This document shows positions 31,337-43,528 of a DNA stretch of 64,000 nt, one piece after another. The notes beneath the pieces were generated by a model. The model was not told the DNA's origin, made no database searches, and saw nothing but the letters and a program-made list of their open reading frames with translations. Made by a program: the position numbers and the translations under genes. The DNA lies in the NCBI GenBank assembly GCA_027946365.1, contig JAPEUQ010000014.1, positions 124,001-188,000 on the forward strand. Reading direction: 5' to 3'. This DNA comes from Kalmusia sp. IMI 367209 (lineage: Eukaryota; Ascomycota; Dothideomycetes; Pleosporales; Didymosphaeriaceae). Numbering within the stretch: the first letter of the stretch is position 1; each line of letters opens with the position of its first letter.

Positions 31337-33505
31337 TTACTTCTCATCCAGACCTTTCTCCTTTCCGTGATCTTCTCCGGCATCTCGCTCAACAGTGGCC
31401 TCTACATGTTCCGTCATTAGATTGCTCACGCCAGTCATGCATGCCACACTCGCCGTTGCCAGTGCTACAAAAGGCACCACGCTCCACCATCCTAGTCTGT
31501 ACGCTCTCGCATACGACCAATAGCTCGCCTGCCACGCTGCGTTCATGATTTCTTCGTTCGCGCCTGGCACCCCCTTACCGGTAAAAGTCTTAGACAGCGT
31601 CCCGGCCTTCATGATCTTGAGCAAGGTTGGAACTGAGGATGATGGGAGGCCTGCACCGATAGCTGCGGAGCTGACATCGGATGCGTAATGAGAGTTCAAG
31701 CGCCCATTTATGATAGCGTTGATAACGGCCGAGCCGAAAGCACCTCCAATAGCGCGCGCGGAGAATGCGAGACCGGTTGCAGTAGAGAGAAACGCATGAG
31801 GTGAGGTGAACTGGACGCATGCCACAAGAAGAGTCAGAGGACCAGATGTGCCGATGCCGGTGAGAACGGTGAAGATAATCTGCGGAGTCGACCAGGAAGG
31901 CCGGATGCATGCGTAGCATATGGTGGCGATGAGGAAGATGCCGTAAGTGATGACCAGAGGCGACTCTATGAAGTCCTATTAGCCTACATAGGGGGTACGA
32001 GCTTCCTACAAGTGGGGACTTACTTAGGTCTTTGAAACGCGTGGCCCAAAACGTTACGACCAGACTAAAAACCAGAGATGGAACCTTGTAGGAGAGTTGC
32101 CGCACAGCGATGTCCCAACTGTTATCTTCGAATCCTAAGTTCAAGATTATCTGGGGAGTAATCGAATTCACTGCAGAGTAGTAAATCCATCTAGTAAGAC
32201 GATCAGTGCCGCTCCCTAGGCTAAGGTTAAGGAATTCTCGGTTACTTACCCCTCGACCGCGAAGGCGAATGTCGCAAGCCAGAAATTTGGTCCGTTACTG
32301 AAAAATACATGAGCGACCATTCCGTCCGTTCTACCCTTCCATTCTACAGATCGCTATCAGTGTCGAAACCTTCTCAAAGATTCTGGTAAGAACTTACCAT
32401 ATACGCAGAAAGCGAGTATCAAAATTGCTCCAACAACCAGATTTGCATACACATGTGGATTACTCCATGCATACGCGCCTCCGGCCCAATTGAGTGCTAA
32501 GAGCATGAGCGTTGCGCCAGCAATAAACAGAACGCTACCGATAGGGTCGCATGCCCAAGCGTATTCCTTAAAGCTCATCCTGGGATAGTCTGTACGTTTC
32601 TTCGGCCAGTAGAACGCAAACAAACCCAAGGATGTTGCGGCGTGAAGTCCGGCCTGTATCCAGAAGATGTTACGCCAGCCTGTCGGATTGACATTGGTGA
32701 CTGCACCTGCACCTAAACCGCCGACCCTAGAAGATTGTAAGTGTCCAGACAAATAGAGAAGCCATCGTACCCAGTTTCAGAAAATTCGATGGGATTGTAC
32801 TCACATGCTTCCAAGAACGCCAGCAAGGAACGCAAATCCGTTCGCTAATGCCCGGTATTTCAAAGGCAAGATTTCCGAAGGGATTGACTGGACAATGGAT
32901 ATCGTGGCAAGGGTTACTCCCACAAGGATGCCACCTCCAATCAACATGTTCATGGACGTAGCCTTGGCGCAAATAATGCTCCCCGCAACAGCAATCAGGG
33001 GAGGGATCGAGGCGAATAGTTTCCGATCAAGGACATCCGAGAGGCGTCCTACGAGTGGAGAAAGCACGGTTTGCATCAAGAGAGGACCCTGTGCGATGTC
33101 AGTCTCCTGTTTGTATCATTTGGATCCATTTCCAGATCAATCACGAGAGATTCTGAGGACCTCAAAGGATTGGGTCATAGAGTACCTGGATTATCCATCC
33201 TGAAATGGCAGACTGACCCATGTCCCGAATGATGAAAGCTATGACACTCCCAGCTGCCACTACAACGTAGACCTGAGCCATGATGCTGTGAAGGGTGAGC
33301 TTAACATGTCGGGTTATGTGAAAGGGGGTGCGTACGCGAAGCAGCTGACGAAGACGACCATCCACGATCGCCAGGTGAGGTCGATGTGTCGAACATCTTC
33401 CAGTGCTTCTTGTTGAAGGGGCACTACATGCGCATTGATATCATGAGGCTTAGATGGCGATGGACTCGTGGTTTCGATGTTGGCCACGTCGCCTTTCGTT
33501 TCCAT
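31337..33505 (-). CDS. TRI12-type MFS efflux transporter
   Basis: Seven exons, 33505-33336, 33285-33186, 33088-32805, 32726-32398, 32343-32250, 32190-32024 and 31965-31337, give 590 residues with about 14 hydrophobic segments. MFS motif A is seen as GRLSDVLDRK after the second helix, and GWRNIFWIQAGLHAATSLGL is the typical motif C-adjacent stretch. Sequence around VGGLGAGAVTN and GLAFSARAIGGAFGSAVINA fits the fungal trichothecene-efflux-pump (TRI12) and related siderophore/drug pump group. It would sit in the plasma membrane and export a small molecule by proton antiport. No toxin-biosynthesis gene is nearby, so the substrate is not indicated. All joins keep frame. Confidence 0.88.
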
Positions 33506-34072
33506 TGTGATGGGACTACGCGGGAGGAGAAGAAGACAACGACTACGTCGAACACACAGCTAGAACAAAAGGAAAGTCTGTACTGCAAACATGAAGATGT
33601 ACGTGGGCATGGGTGGATTTTGAACTGCTGCTGATCCCTACCCTGGACAAAGACCAGGCGCTATGCAGACGGGCCACTGGATTGGCGTGTGTCGGCAGTT
33701 GCGAAGACGACCCTGGTTCTCAGCCATTGCGCTGGGCACTGGATCGGGAGGATGAAGGTTTCCGCCGCTATGACTCGTGGGCACATGCGGGGGAGGTTGG
33801 GGTTGGAGGGCCGCGGGGAAGACCTGGGCGATGCCAAGCCTCGGAACCATCGTGGTTTCCTCTCCTGCAGACGTTCCGACTAAACCAAAAATCTAACAAA
33901 TGGCAGGCACCACCGAGGCCCGCACCCTTCCGTCTACAGCATCACCCGCCATGCAAAACGAGGAAGGCGAACGGCATCGTAACCCAGAGCAGCTTCTGTC
34001 GCCCTGAACTTTTCTGCCTTCTCACATTTTCTAGCAGCGTTTTCTCACAAAACACCCCGCCTTGAGCCCGCA
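33506..34072. other. Bidirectional promoter between MFS and TAD3 genes
   Basis: The two genes diverge from here. A 150-codon open frame runs through part of it but shows no domain or start context, so I do not call a gene. Confidence 0.4.
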
Positions 34073-35391
34073 ATGGGTGCCGACACGGCCGTTCCAAGCG
34101 GGCAGCTCGTTCCCTTGCGAACGAAGGACGAAGTTCGAGCGAGCCTTGAGACGCACACCGTCTACGTGATCGAGATCCCCGCCCGCTTTGCTAATGCCGT
34201 CAAGGAGTGAGCAATCTATTTCACCCTCCCACCGCTAACTTCACCTGCTAATCGTGTAGCGTGATCCAAGACGCTGTTCCCAGCTGGAAACCAGCAGAGA
34301 TATCCCACCTTCGCCGCGTCGTCCAGTTCAAATACCTACCCGCCCACCTGCAGAAGCAGTTCTATCCGCCCGCGAGGCTACAGAGAGGTAGCGAGGATAC
34401 CTCCCCAATATCCTTATCTCCCTGCTCCACACCGCTTCCCCCCTCCCCAACCGGCGACGAGACCTTGGTGGAATCGAGTGCTAAAGATGAGGATACAGTG
34501 CGCTTCTTCCTGCTTTGCCCGACAAGATGTTTCAAGCCTGCCGAATTGGTCGCTACACTTCGCAAGAATCCTCCGTTCAACACGATGAACGTATATCCGA
34601 AGTTGTTGTATGTGACCGTGCCGGCATTGGCGCCCACATCGGCCGAACAAGCAGCGCAGTGGAGTGAGCAGTACTGGCCCATCGCGTACAAGAACACCAA
34701 CCCCTATGGTCCGCACCCAAGCCTGGTATCCCGTAATACCATTGAGATAGAAGGTGAGGCTGGCAACTGGCTCGCGCTTGCTGATACCGCCGCTACCGAG
34801 ATTTCGGAGCTTGGGGTCGGTGAGCGCATTGGCTGCGTCGTCGTGGACCGCACTCGTGGCACATCTGAGATTATTGCCGTAGCTGGCGACTGCCGCTGGC
34901 GCTCGCCCACAGGCGATACCGAGGCTCATACCGGACCTGGAAATGTTATGGCTCACTCAGTACAGCGTGCTATCGCTATGGTGGCCAAGAAGCGACTCCG
35001 AATGGCAGGCGCGAACCCCACTTTATTAGACCGGTCGCTGTTCTGTGACATTCCCCTTACAGAAGTTGAGAAACCATACTACGAGAAGGACAATATCCCG
35101 GCCAGCGGTTATCTGTGCGTGGATCTGGACATCTATCTGACGCATGAGCCTTGCGTGATGTGTTCCATGGCCATCCTGCACTCTCGATTCAGGCGCTGCA
35201 TCTTCGGGAAGCGGATGCCATTGACAGGCGGAATGACTGCCGATACTGCTCGAAATGGCGCCAACTCCGGCCAAGGTCTGCAGCACGGCATCTTCTGGCG
35301 ACCAAGCGAGCTGAACTGGAAGTTTCTGGCTTGGGAATGCCCGAGCAACGTCGACACGGGCGCGAGCATTTCAGATACCATGCATGTTTAG
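34073..35391 (+). CDS. TAD3: tRNA-specific adenosine deaminase, non-catalytic subunit Tad3/ADAT3
   Basis: Two exons, 34073-34206 and 34260-35391, give 421 residues. The C-terminal third is a cytidine/deoxycytidylate-deaminase fold: HSVQRAI provides the zinc histidine and EPCVMCSMAILHSRFRRC the two cysteines, followed by FGKRMPLTGGM. In the catalytic partner Tad2 the first motif is HAE; here it is HSV, so the proton-shuttling glutamate is missing, as in known Tad3 proteins. The Tad2-Tad3 dimer converts adenosine 34 to inosine in tRNA anticodons, an essential reaction. The long N-terminal part fits the family's tRNA-binding region. It is convergent with ORC5 and part of a housekeeping block. 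Confidence 0.93.
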
Positions 35392-35685
35392 GAATCGACA
35401 TCGGGAGGGAGTACTGGTTCGAATTGGATAGATGGTCAGCATTGTATACCCTAGCATAGATATGATGGATGAACGACTGCTGTTGTTTTGTACCTGTCTG
35501 GAGGGCTTCGGAGGCCTGGACTGGTCAGTTAATGCACACAGATTTTTGCGAATACATAAAATAAACCACATGACTACTACGTTCCAGTGGCAACTTTGCT
35601 TCATTATGCGGTGAACCGAGAGCCATTTGTGCCCTGACTGGCTCAATCACGTTGGCCAAGTGTACGTTCGAATCCGAATCGTATT
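35392..35685. other. Short intergenic region between convergent TAD3 and ORC5
   Basis: Holds both 3' ends. No gene is seen. Confidence 0.45.
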
Positions 35686-37210
35686 TTAATCCACACCTCC
35701 AACAAGATACTCCCCGACCTCCAGATTCACGATTCTCCCCAAACTCCTCGCATACTCCCACCCAAAATTCACCCTCCACCTCGTCCCTGGATCCAGCGCA
35801 TCCGAACTACCCGCCCCGCCCGCCTTCACCAGCAATCGCATACTCGTCAGGGTCGCGATCTGCGTATACAGATCCGCCGACTGCGGCACCGTCTCCACCA
35901 ACAGCGCTCGGAAAATCGCCAGTAACCTATCCAATGAGAACGGCGACGGCGTAAGTAGATGCCTCGAGATCTTCCTGTGCTTGGACTTTGTCACGCCCGC
36001 ATTTGTGGACGGCGCGCGCCGCTTGTTCTTGCGCTTGTCGGTATGCTTCATGAAGTAGGTGACGTCTGTGCGGGAGGGGTTGTAGGAAGCGAGATAGGCG
36101 GCGATGAGGAGGTGTGTCGTGTAGTAGGGGAGGTCGTGGGCGATTGTTCTGAGACGCCGCTTTGTGCTGGGGGTCGCTGGAACTGCAGGTCCGCCTGCGC
36201 TCGCGCCCAAGTTAGTTTCTGCCACGATCTTGTCTAACACGCTGTCCTCGACTTGGAATAACGCCCGTCTGTTGACCATCAGTCGGGAGAAGTCCCGCGT
36301 TCCAAATGTGCCCTGCACTATGGGCTCGACAAACGGGCGCCATAATCGAGTTGCGCATAAGCGGAAGCTGACGAGGTCGCGGCCGGTGTGTTTGGTGAGG
36401 GACTCATATACGGCGGTGAGGAAGCGGCCCCAGAGCCAGGCGTCGTCTTCGGCGGCGAGGTCGGGTGTGTAGTCTGGGTATTGCTCTTCCGATGGAGGCG
36501 TGAGGAAGATCTTTGGTGGCTGTTGAGCGAGGATCGTGAGGAGAGAGGAGCGTGTGTAGGACGGGAAGTGTACATGGGGTATGCCGGGTCGGTGGAGCGC
36601 GTGCGGGATAGGGAGGGTTGTGATCAGGATTATGGAGAGATTTGGGATCTTCTCGGTATTAGTAATGCTTTTGAAATTCTACGGTGATGTTAGGCATGGA
36701 CATACCGTCTCTCCGAACCTCGCCAACGCCGGTAAAAGCGTTGGTGGAGCTTCTCGTTGTGCATCGATTCCATCCAGCACCAGCACAAACTTTTGTCTCC
36801 CCTCGAGCATCCTCCCTAAAGCCACCGCTAAGCTACTCAGATTCTCTGTTCTTGCGTACGGCCTCCTATCAGTATTCTCATCGTAGTGTTCATCCAGCGC
36901 GTCCAGACATGATGCGACCGTACGCTCTAGTAGATGTCTTCCGGTTATGCATTCTCGAGAATTGACAACAGCGAAGGGGAGCGAGGATGCCTTCAGATAC
37001 GAGCGAATAATGGAGGATTTTCCGGTTGCGGTGAGACCATGAGCGACGAGGAGCGTTGGGGAAGGGAGGTGTGCCTGTAATTGTTAGCTCGGCAATGTAT
37101 ACATATTGCAAGCAATCGCGAACATTGTATAGCGCCGCTAATTGCTGAATTTGCGATTCGCGACATGAAAATTCGGAGTTTAGTTGTGCGAGGATCTCAT
37201 CGGGCAGCAT
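35686..37210 (-). CDS. ORC5: Origin recognition complex subunit 5
   Basis: Three exons, 37210-37124, 37074-36706 and 36648-35686, give 472 residues. ORC5 is an AAA+ subunit of the complex that marks replication origins and loads MCM helicase in the nucleus. Walker A reads GLTATGKS at residues 42-49 and Walker B is VLVLDGID. The C-terminal domain has the characteristic LPYYTTHLLIAAYLASYNPS stretch followed by a basic KRKNKRRAP segment and the PFSLDRLLAIFRAL helix. The first donor, GTTCGC, is weak but the 49-bp intron keeps phase and gives LYN-AHLPSPTLLVAHG, as in other ascomycetes. It is convergent with TAD3. Confidence 0.92.
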
Positions 37211-37402
37211 CGTTGCGGTGATCGCTGTGTAGATTCAGTTGCATTTAGGGCTCGCAGCGAGGTTGAAGATCAACGAATAGAGCGACGCGCTATGGACGCG
37301 CCGCGTTGGCACGTGCACTCGGATTCACGAAAGTCATGGGAGATGGTTGTGAATTATATTATGATGGCATACGCAAGCCTGTTCCCCAATATGTTGTACC
37401 GT

Positions 37403-39574
37403 CTATGAACTGCAACTACATTGCATCATGCCTTTCCACTTGGGTACATCACCACAAAATCTCTCTTCTTCTCCCTCATCCCAACCCCAATTCTCCTTGA
37501 ACGGGTCTAGGTTCAGTTTCATGATCGCCGGTAGGATGTCGCGCTCGCCCTTTTTCTCTACGCGCTCAATCAACTCGTCAAGGACCCATGAACGAGGGAC
37601 AAACTATATTATATCAGCGAATGCTCATAGTCAAGTGGATGCAATGAAGGGATGAATACCTTTGGGTTAACAGCAAGCATAGCGGCCTGCCTTTCCTCAT
37701 CTTTGCCCTCGCCCCAATCCTCCTTGACTCTAGCCACCCACTTTTCCAGCCACTTCCCAATCCTTGCCCGACTCGCCGTCTCCTGCCCTGGCGCCTCATT
37801 AAAGCGGAAGAACCGTCCCGCTATATCCTTCCTTCCCTGTTCGCTTTCCAATTCACCCAATTTAAATGTTGAAAGCTTTCTAAAAGCATGGTGGAAGTCT
37901 AGCTCATAAGCCTCCAAGTAGTCCAAGAACTCTGAGAACAGCTCGTCGAAGTCCGAATCCTTTTGGGACTTGAGACCCAGGCGAGAAGTCATGACGCGCT
38001 TATATTCAGCAAGGAAAACAGCTTTGTATTCTTCGCCGCAGCGCTCGATGATACCTTCTGCACGCTTGACAAGCTCATCCGCCTGTTCTTCCGTCACACC
38101 TTTTTCGACAAACGTCGGATCATCAACGAGTGAGCCTGCGCCCATGAGCTCTCCGAGGGCTTCACCTAGGCGCACGAGGTTCCACCATATGATAGTAGGC
38201 TGGTTGCGGTACGAGTAGCGCAGCATGTGGTCATCGTGGTTCGGCGTGTACGTCGGATCGAATGTATCCAAGAACGCGAACTAAATCAGTGGGTACAAAG
38301 TTAGTGCAAGTCAAAGAAGTGAGGATAGGTAGAGTAGATAGCTTCATCAAGCGAAAGAAACTTCTTCATCTTTCAATGATGAAAAGACTACTTTGTAGCT
38401 GGGCATTACGTACCGGTCCGAAATCAATACTAAGACCTAAGATGGAAGTGTTATCTGTGTTAAGAACGCCGTTCATGAAGCCATGTGCTTGCCATTTCGC
38501 TACTGTGAGGGCGTTGCGGCGGATGATTGCGCGATAGAGCCGCGTGTAGCGATTCTCTTCTTCGAGGGCTTCGCCTTCTATTGTGTCTCTTTGAATGCCA
38601 GTCTGAGTCTGTGCGTATGTCTCCTTTGCGTCGCCGGCAGGCAGCTTAGAAGGGAGTACGTGCCAGCCTCCATAAACGTGCTCAGCTGTGTAGTCTGCTA
38701 ATTCGCGGAGGATCTTGCGGTCGCCGCGCATGCGTGGGAGGTCAAACGTTCCAAAACGAATCCAAGACTGTGCAAATCGGGTCACTATGGCGCCAGGCTC
38801 CATGCGCTCCCTAAAAACCTTGCTTCCCCTGCAATGTGTGAGGGCGAGCGCTCTTGTTGACGGTATTCCAATCGCATTAAGGTATTCCGATACGACAAAC
38901 TCGCGAATCGAAGAACGAAGCACAGCTTTGCCGTCTGCAAACCGCGAGTAAGGCGTTCGCCCTGCACCTTTGAGTTGAATTTCATAGCGCGTGTCCGTGT
39001 TCTCATTGGTAGCTTCGAACAGCGATATTGCGCGCCCGTCTCCAAGCTGGCTAGCCCACTGTCCGAATTGGTATCCGCCATAGCATTGTGCCCAAGGGTA
39101 TATGCCTCCGCTCTCCGCGTTCTCTTTCTCATCCCACGTCAGGATCTTATTTCCTGCAACAACCTCCTTGAACTCCTCTGTGTGAGCCACATCCTCATGC
39201 AAGCCAAGGTCTCGTAACGCGCGTGAGCTCACGCATAGTAGTTCGGGATCTTCTGTAGGTTCAGGACGAACATATGTGTACACGGCATCTTTGACAAGGC
39301 GAGGGCCGAGATCTTGCCGCGGTGCGGCGTGTGATTTTGAGGGCGTGGGGAAGGCGGAGTCGGCGGGGAGGTTCTGCGTAAAGACGTTGGACTTGGGGAG
39401 GGATTGGAGGGTGTAAGATGCAGCAGGTGTCGACGTCCCATTAGACGTCCCATTCGAAGTAGAATTCTCGAGGTGCGCCATGACTTGATTAAGGCGCATA
39501 TAGGTTGCAATCGTTCGTCTGAAGCTAGGTTTCGAGATCGTAATAGGCCTGCAGGCTATTACCCGTGAAAGCAT
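37403..39574 (-). CDS. SelO-type protein adenylyltransferase (UPF0061/FMP40)
   Basis: Three exons, 39574-38414, 38280-37660 and 37603-37403, give 660 residues. The ATG at 39574 was chosen because it starts an Arg/Ser-rich presequence suited to mitochondrial import. SelO proteins have a kinase-like fold with flipped ATP and transfer AMP to protein Ser/Thr/Tyr residues, protecting against oxidative stress. The ATP-site and catalytic motifs are present: YEIQLKGAGRTPYSRFADGK, SSIREFVVSEYL and NTDNTSILGLSIDFGPFAFL. The last five residues are CSCSS; in selenoprotein forms this region carries a redox Cys/Sec pair. Intron joins (FGP-FAFLD and VNPK-FVPRSW) match the family. The 133-bp first intron is long. 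Confidence 0.93.
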
Positions 39575-40162
39575 GAGCCAGATGACTAAGTAGGAACAGG
39601 AACACTGGACACAAAATTGAGCAAAGGTAGTATACAATATTATACAGAGACGACGGTGGCGGTCTGTCAGAAAGAGGTTCTAGCCGGTGGCGTCGTCATG
39701 CCTCGGAATGACGCTGATCGAGCGTTATCGATAACGCGTTTTCCCTGACTCGCGCAGATCTTTGAATGTTTTGTGACGACTAGCTACATCAAATTACGAC
39801 CTCGACCAGAGAATGAAAGCACTTAACGCTACAGCCCCTTGTCGCAGCCAGGCCTTTTAGCCCACCTTTGCATCTCCAATTCACTAATTGCTGCTCGACC
39901 CCTCTCGAATTCAGAACCACTCACCAATGAAGCGAACAGAAAGAGATATCGCCTGCGCCTAATGACTGCACTGGGCATCTATCCTATCACGTGCATCTAC
40001 CGCCACTTAGGAAACAACAGCTACCACGGCACCAGGACAAAATTTGAAATATCATTGCGGCCCGACCCACCCTAAGACGAGTAACACGTACCAAGACTGT
40101 CGCTCGATTTCTGTCCTGTAAACGAATGCCGTCCAGGTAATAAGTGATATCTGCCACTCAAA
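39575..40162. other. Bidirectional promoter between SelO and WD40 genes
   Basis: The two genes diverge from here. No other feature is seen. Confidence 0.4.
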
Positions 40163-41900
40163 ATGGAGGGCCTCCCGCGATCCCTTCCGGGGTTTTACTT
40201 TGATCCGGAAAAGCAAAAGTATTTCAAGATACAGGATACAAACACCGCAACTCCATCACAGGCGAAATATTCCCTAGAAAGCGTGAGGAAGCAGCAGAAG
40301 AAAGCGAGAGCCGAGAGGTTTGCACTGCGCCGTTCGCAGAAAAGAGAGAAAGAGACTATCGTGCGGCCACATGCGCAGGATCACTTGACGCTTGCCACTC
40401 TAGACAGAGAGATTGGCAGTAGGCGAAGATCGTATTATACACATGGTGTCTGGCCCAACGCATGCATGTCCAGGTTGGGCATACTGCCTCGTAATGTATG
40501 CAACAACCCGATGATACACCCTGACTCTAGCGTATTATGCGCCTGAAAATAACTCAAAGTGAAAATGTCAGGTCACTTGCAATTACTTACTGACTAGCAA
40601 TCTAGGTTGTCGAGCCGCCAGAACACCCAATCCGCTTGTATGATCGCGACCCAAGTACAAAATCCCTTTATGCCGTACACGGAGATAACACCATCAAACG
40701 GCGACGCCTTAATACTCCCAATGGAGTACCACTTCCGACCGTAGATCTTGATGGCCTGACAAGTGCTTCTCTTCCGGACGGTCTCCCATTCGGATCTGCT
40801 AAGAGCCTTACCTTGAACGAGTATTCGTTCGAGCCTTGGGATATACTCGCTCGACTTACGTCTTCGGTATCGTCTTTGACCTACTTACCATCTTCTGGTG
40901 CTTTAGCAGCCACCACGTACGGATCTGATCGGCCTCCTGTGGTGTATCTGGTATGTTGCGTTGGGTCACATTTGTCGCACACTTGCTGATTTGATGTCTC
41001 TCGATAAGTCAGACCCGGATCAAGACGGACCTTACGTGAATCAGCAATTCACACCAAAACATTGCTCTACGATATGGGGCGCAGTACCACGACCAGTTAG
41101 TTTTACATCTTCGATCGAGTCAAACAGCGTACCAGCTCGAGGTACAGAATGTCTCGCTGTGGCTGCATCATCGTATTTGCTACTTTTTGAGCGCTCGCTA
41201 TCTGGTGATTGGGATTCCTCGACTGCATTGAAAACCAACACGGATATATTGGCACTTGACTGGTTGTCACCAACGACGATCGTTCTCGGCGGTCGCAATG
41301 GTCAAATACGTCTTTACGATACCCGCGCAAAAGGTTCATCGCACATTCTGACTCATCCCTATCCCATCTCAAAATTGAAACGAGCGGATGACCCGACTCG
41401 TTTTGTCTGTGCCGGTGTACAGGATGCTCTCTTCCTCTACGATATTCGATCCCGAGCCACATCATCCGAGACCAACCATGGTCATTACAACGATAGGTTC
41501 TTTAATGAACAGTATCCTGGACCTATCAACAAGAAAAAGCGGCTTAAAATGAAGCACACGACTGCTACTCGTTGGTAAGTACTGTGTAAATTTCGAGACT
41601 GTGCTGATAACGTTGTTTAGGTCGCAGCCTGTCGTCACATTCCAGCACTCTAACTCAGATGATATCTATCTAGATGTTGCAGTACAGCCCGAGCTTGGTC
41701 TAATCGCCGCAGCGCAAGATACCAATTCCTCGACTGTCATCAAAATTCACAACATGTGGACAGGAAAAGTGCTCAAAGAGATTCCACGACAAGGCCTCAA
41801 GACCAACATCAAGTGTCTTAAGTTCATGCCTGATCATAATGGTAACACGGAATTATGGTCAGACTGGAATGGTACAATTATGAAGATGAGCGTTAGCTGA
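40163..41900 (+). CDS. DCAF4/WDR21-like WD40-repeat protein
   Basis: Four exons, 40163-40495, 40606-40950, 41009-41574 and 41621-41900, give 507 residues. The N-terminus LPGFYFDPEKQKYFKI is a signature of the DCAF4 (WDR21) group, substrate receptors of the DDB1-CUL4 ubiquitin ligase. It is followed by a basic helix (RKQQKKARAERFALRR). WD-type blades follow: DILALDWLSPTTIVLGGRNG then IRLYDTR, FVCAGVQDALFLYDIRS, and a last blade ending IKIHNMWTGKVLKEI. The gene probably acts in ubiquitin-ligase substrate choice, although fungal members have not been well studied. Phase is kept at all joins. A 110-bp first intron is longer than the others. Confidence 0.85.
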
Positions 41901-42576
41901 AGGTATCTGGGGAAAGGGGAAATCACAAATTATCGAAAGAAAGCGTTGAGTAGGCTACGACTTGGTATTGGCGTACTAAGCAGCGCGCTCAAACTACTAT
42001 GCTAGTCATACGGTTCTGCTGCTATATCGTGTGGGCTATGTTTCACGATACTGCATAGCTTTGAATTATGGTTTAACACCTACTACGCAAAAACATATGA
42101 ACGGCTCTCTCTCAAGGCTCTGCTGGTGTTAAGGGAGACCTGGGATGGGGTAAGGTGTGGGTCATAGGCAATTATTCACGTAGTGTGCTACCATGGAAAT
42201 TGAGCTACCCAACAGCGTAAAAAATAAAATGATGGGTATACACCTTTCGTCGAGAATACAAATACCCTTGTCTGAACTTTTGTGGGTTGTGTAAAACGTT
42301 GGTAGAGTTCGTGTGCTTCTCTCTGAGTCCATTGACACTATTATATAGGCGATTAGAGAAGTCTCCGTTGCAGTAATTCTTGAATGATTCTGAATTCTAC
42401 AGACACTAGAGAAGCAACAGATCCCTTACGCTAATTCTTGGATCGTGTATGATCTGTTCGTGTCATGCACCGCATTGTATGAGAGCCATGACTTAAGCAC
42501 ATCATGAGATACAAGTGCCCCTTCTACCCGGTCTCGATTGAACCGACCAGATACACCCCCTAATTACCGACCCCGA
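41901..42576. other. Intergenic between convergent genes
   Basis: No gene is recognised; the WD40 gene and the SGNH hydrolase end into this gap. Confidence 0.4.
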
Positions 42577-43528
42577 TTAGTCGATCCAAGTAGGCTCGCT
42601 AGACAGAGTAGGTGTGCTCTGAGGCTGATCAATCTCATCTGGCGGTATATGTGGCTCAACCAACATCTCCGATTCGCCCGCTAACTGTATAGCCTCCAAG
42701 CACACCTTTGCCATGGCCGTTAACCATTGTCATTAGGATGCGTGCCGTCAACCAAGTCCTTTGCATCAATAGCAGGATACATGTCCGCGAGCACGATTCG
42801 CTGCTTATTGTCTTGCCTCCGCTTTACGATGGCTTGGTACTGTGGATTGACAATTTTGCGGATACGTGGATCGACGCCATTGTGCGTATTGATAAGAAGA
42901 GTAGATAAGACAATGGTGGTGTCAGGGATCTTTTCGAATAGAGTATCGAGGAGCCTATCCATGCGCTCGCCAACTTTGTCGACGGGGAAGGTAGGGGAAT
43001 CTAGGATGGCGTCGTTGGAGGCGGCGCTGCGCATGCTAGATGTATACATACTGTAACGTACAAAAGCTTACTTGATGAGTATCAGGTTGGGCTGATAGCG
43101 GATCGCGTGCGCGGAGAAGGCAGTGACTTGGTCTACTCGTGCACCTGGATAACCTTCGCATTGCTGATCTAGTCAGCTCATGTAATATATGTGGGGAGCG
43201 TTGAGAAGAATGCTGGAGGCCATACATTATCCTTCATTAGGCCAGCGCGAACTGTGCCCACCATATCGACAACTGTGTCTCGCTGCTGGAGCAGACCGCG
43301 AACAAAGTCTCTGTACCCAATTCCATCGGTAGAACCCTGACCGTAGGTGATTGATGCGCCGAGAGGGAGAACTCGCAGCGGGAAGTCATGATGATTCGGC
43401 ACGATGGGTTGAGTATCGCGTTGTTCTACGAACGATATTGTCGGAGTTTGTGGAAAATGAGGATGTGAAGCTATGCGCGCAAGGATACTGCTGAGCGCGA
43501 TTGTGAAGGCGTATATCGTTAGCTGCAT
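42577..43528 (-). CDS. SGNH/GDSL hydrolase with frame break near C-terminus
   Basis: Exons 43528-43226, 43163-43072 and 43026-42720 give 233 residues to the first stop. A signal peptide is likely (MQLTIYAFTIALSSILARI). SGNH blocks are visible: RVLPLGASITYG (block I, Ser), VDMVGTVRAG (block II, Gly), LINAASND (block III, Asn) and DGTHPND (block V, Asp and His). The frame stops with TAA at 42720-42722 immediately after NDNG, but in a shifted frame the expected continuation, MAKVCLEAIQLAGESEMLV, runs from 42714 to a stop at 42577-42579. This is a frameshift or sequencing error downstream of all catalytic residues. A shorter active enzyme is possible. Family function is ester or polysaccharide-ester hydrolysis; substrate is unknown. 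Confidence 0.76.

Noticed and set aside
31337..33505. MFS transporter as part of a trichothecene-type toxin cluster
   Set aside because: No terpene synthase, P450 or acyltransferase is nearby, so only efflux of an unknown compound is claimed.
33613..34065. 150-codon open frame upstream of TAD3
   Set aside because: No domain or family pattern, and it overlaps the probable divergent promoter and TAD3 leader.
39575..39637. Upstream extension of SelO to 39637
   Set aside because: The added residues are hydrophobic and Cys-rich; the start at 39574 gives a better mitochondrial presequence.
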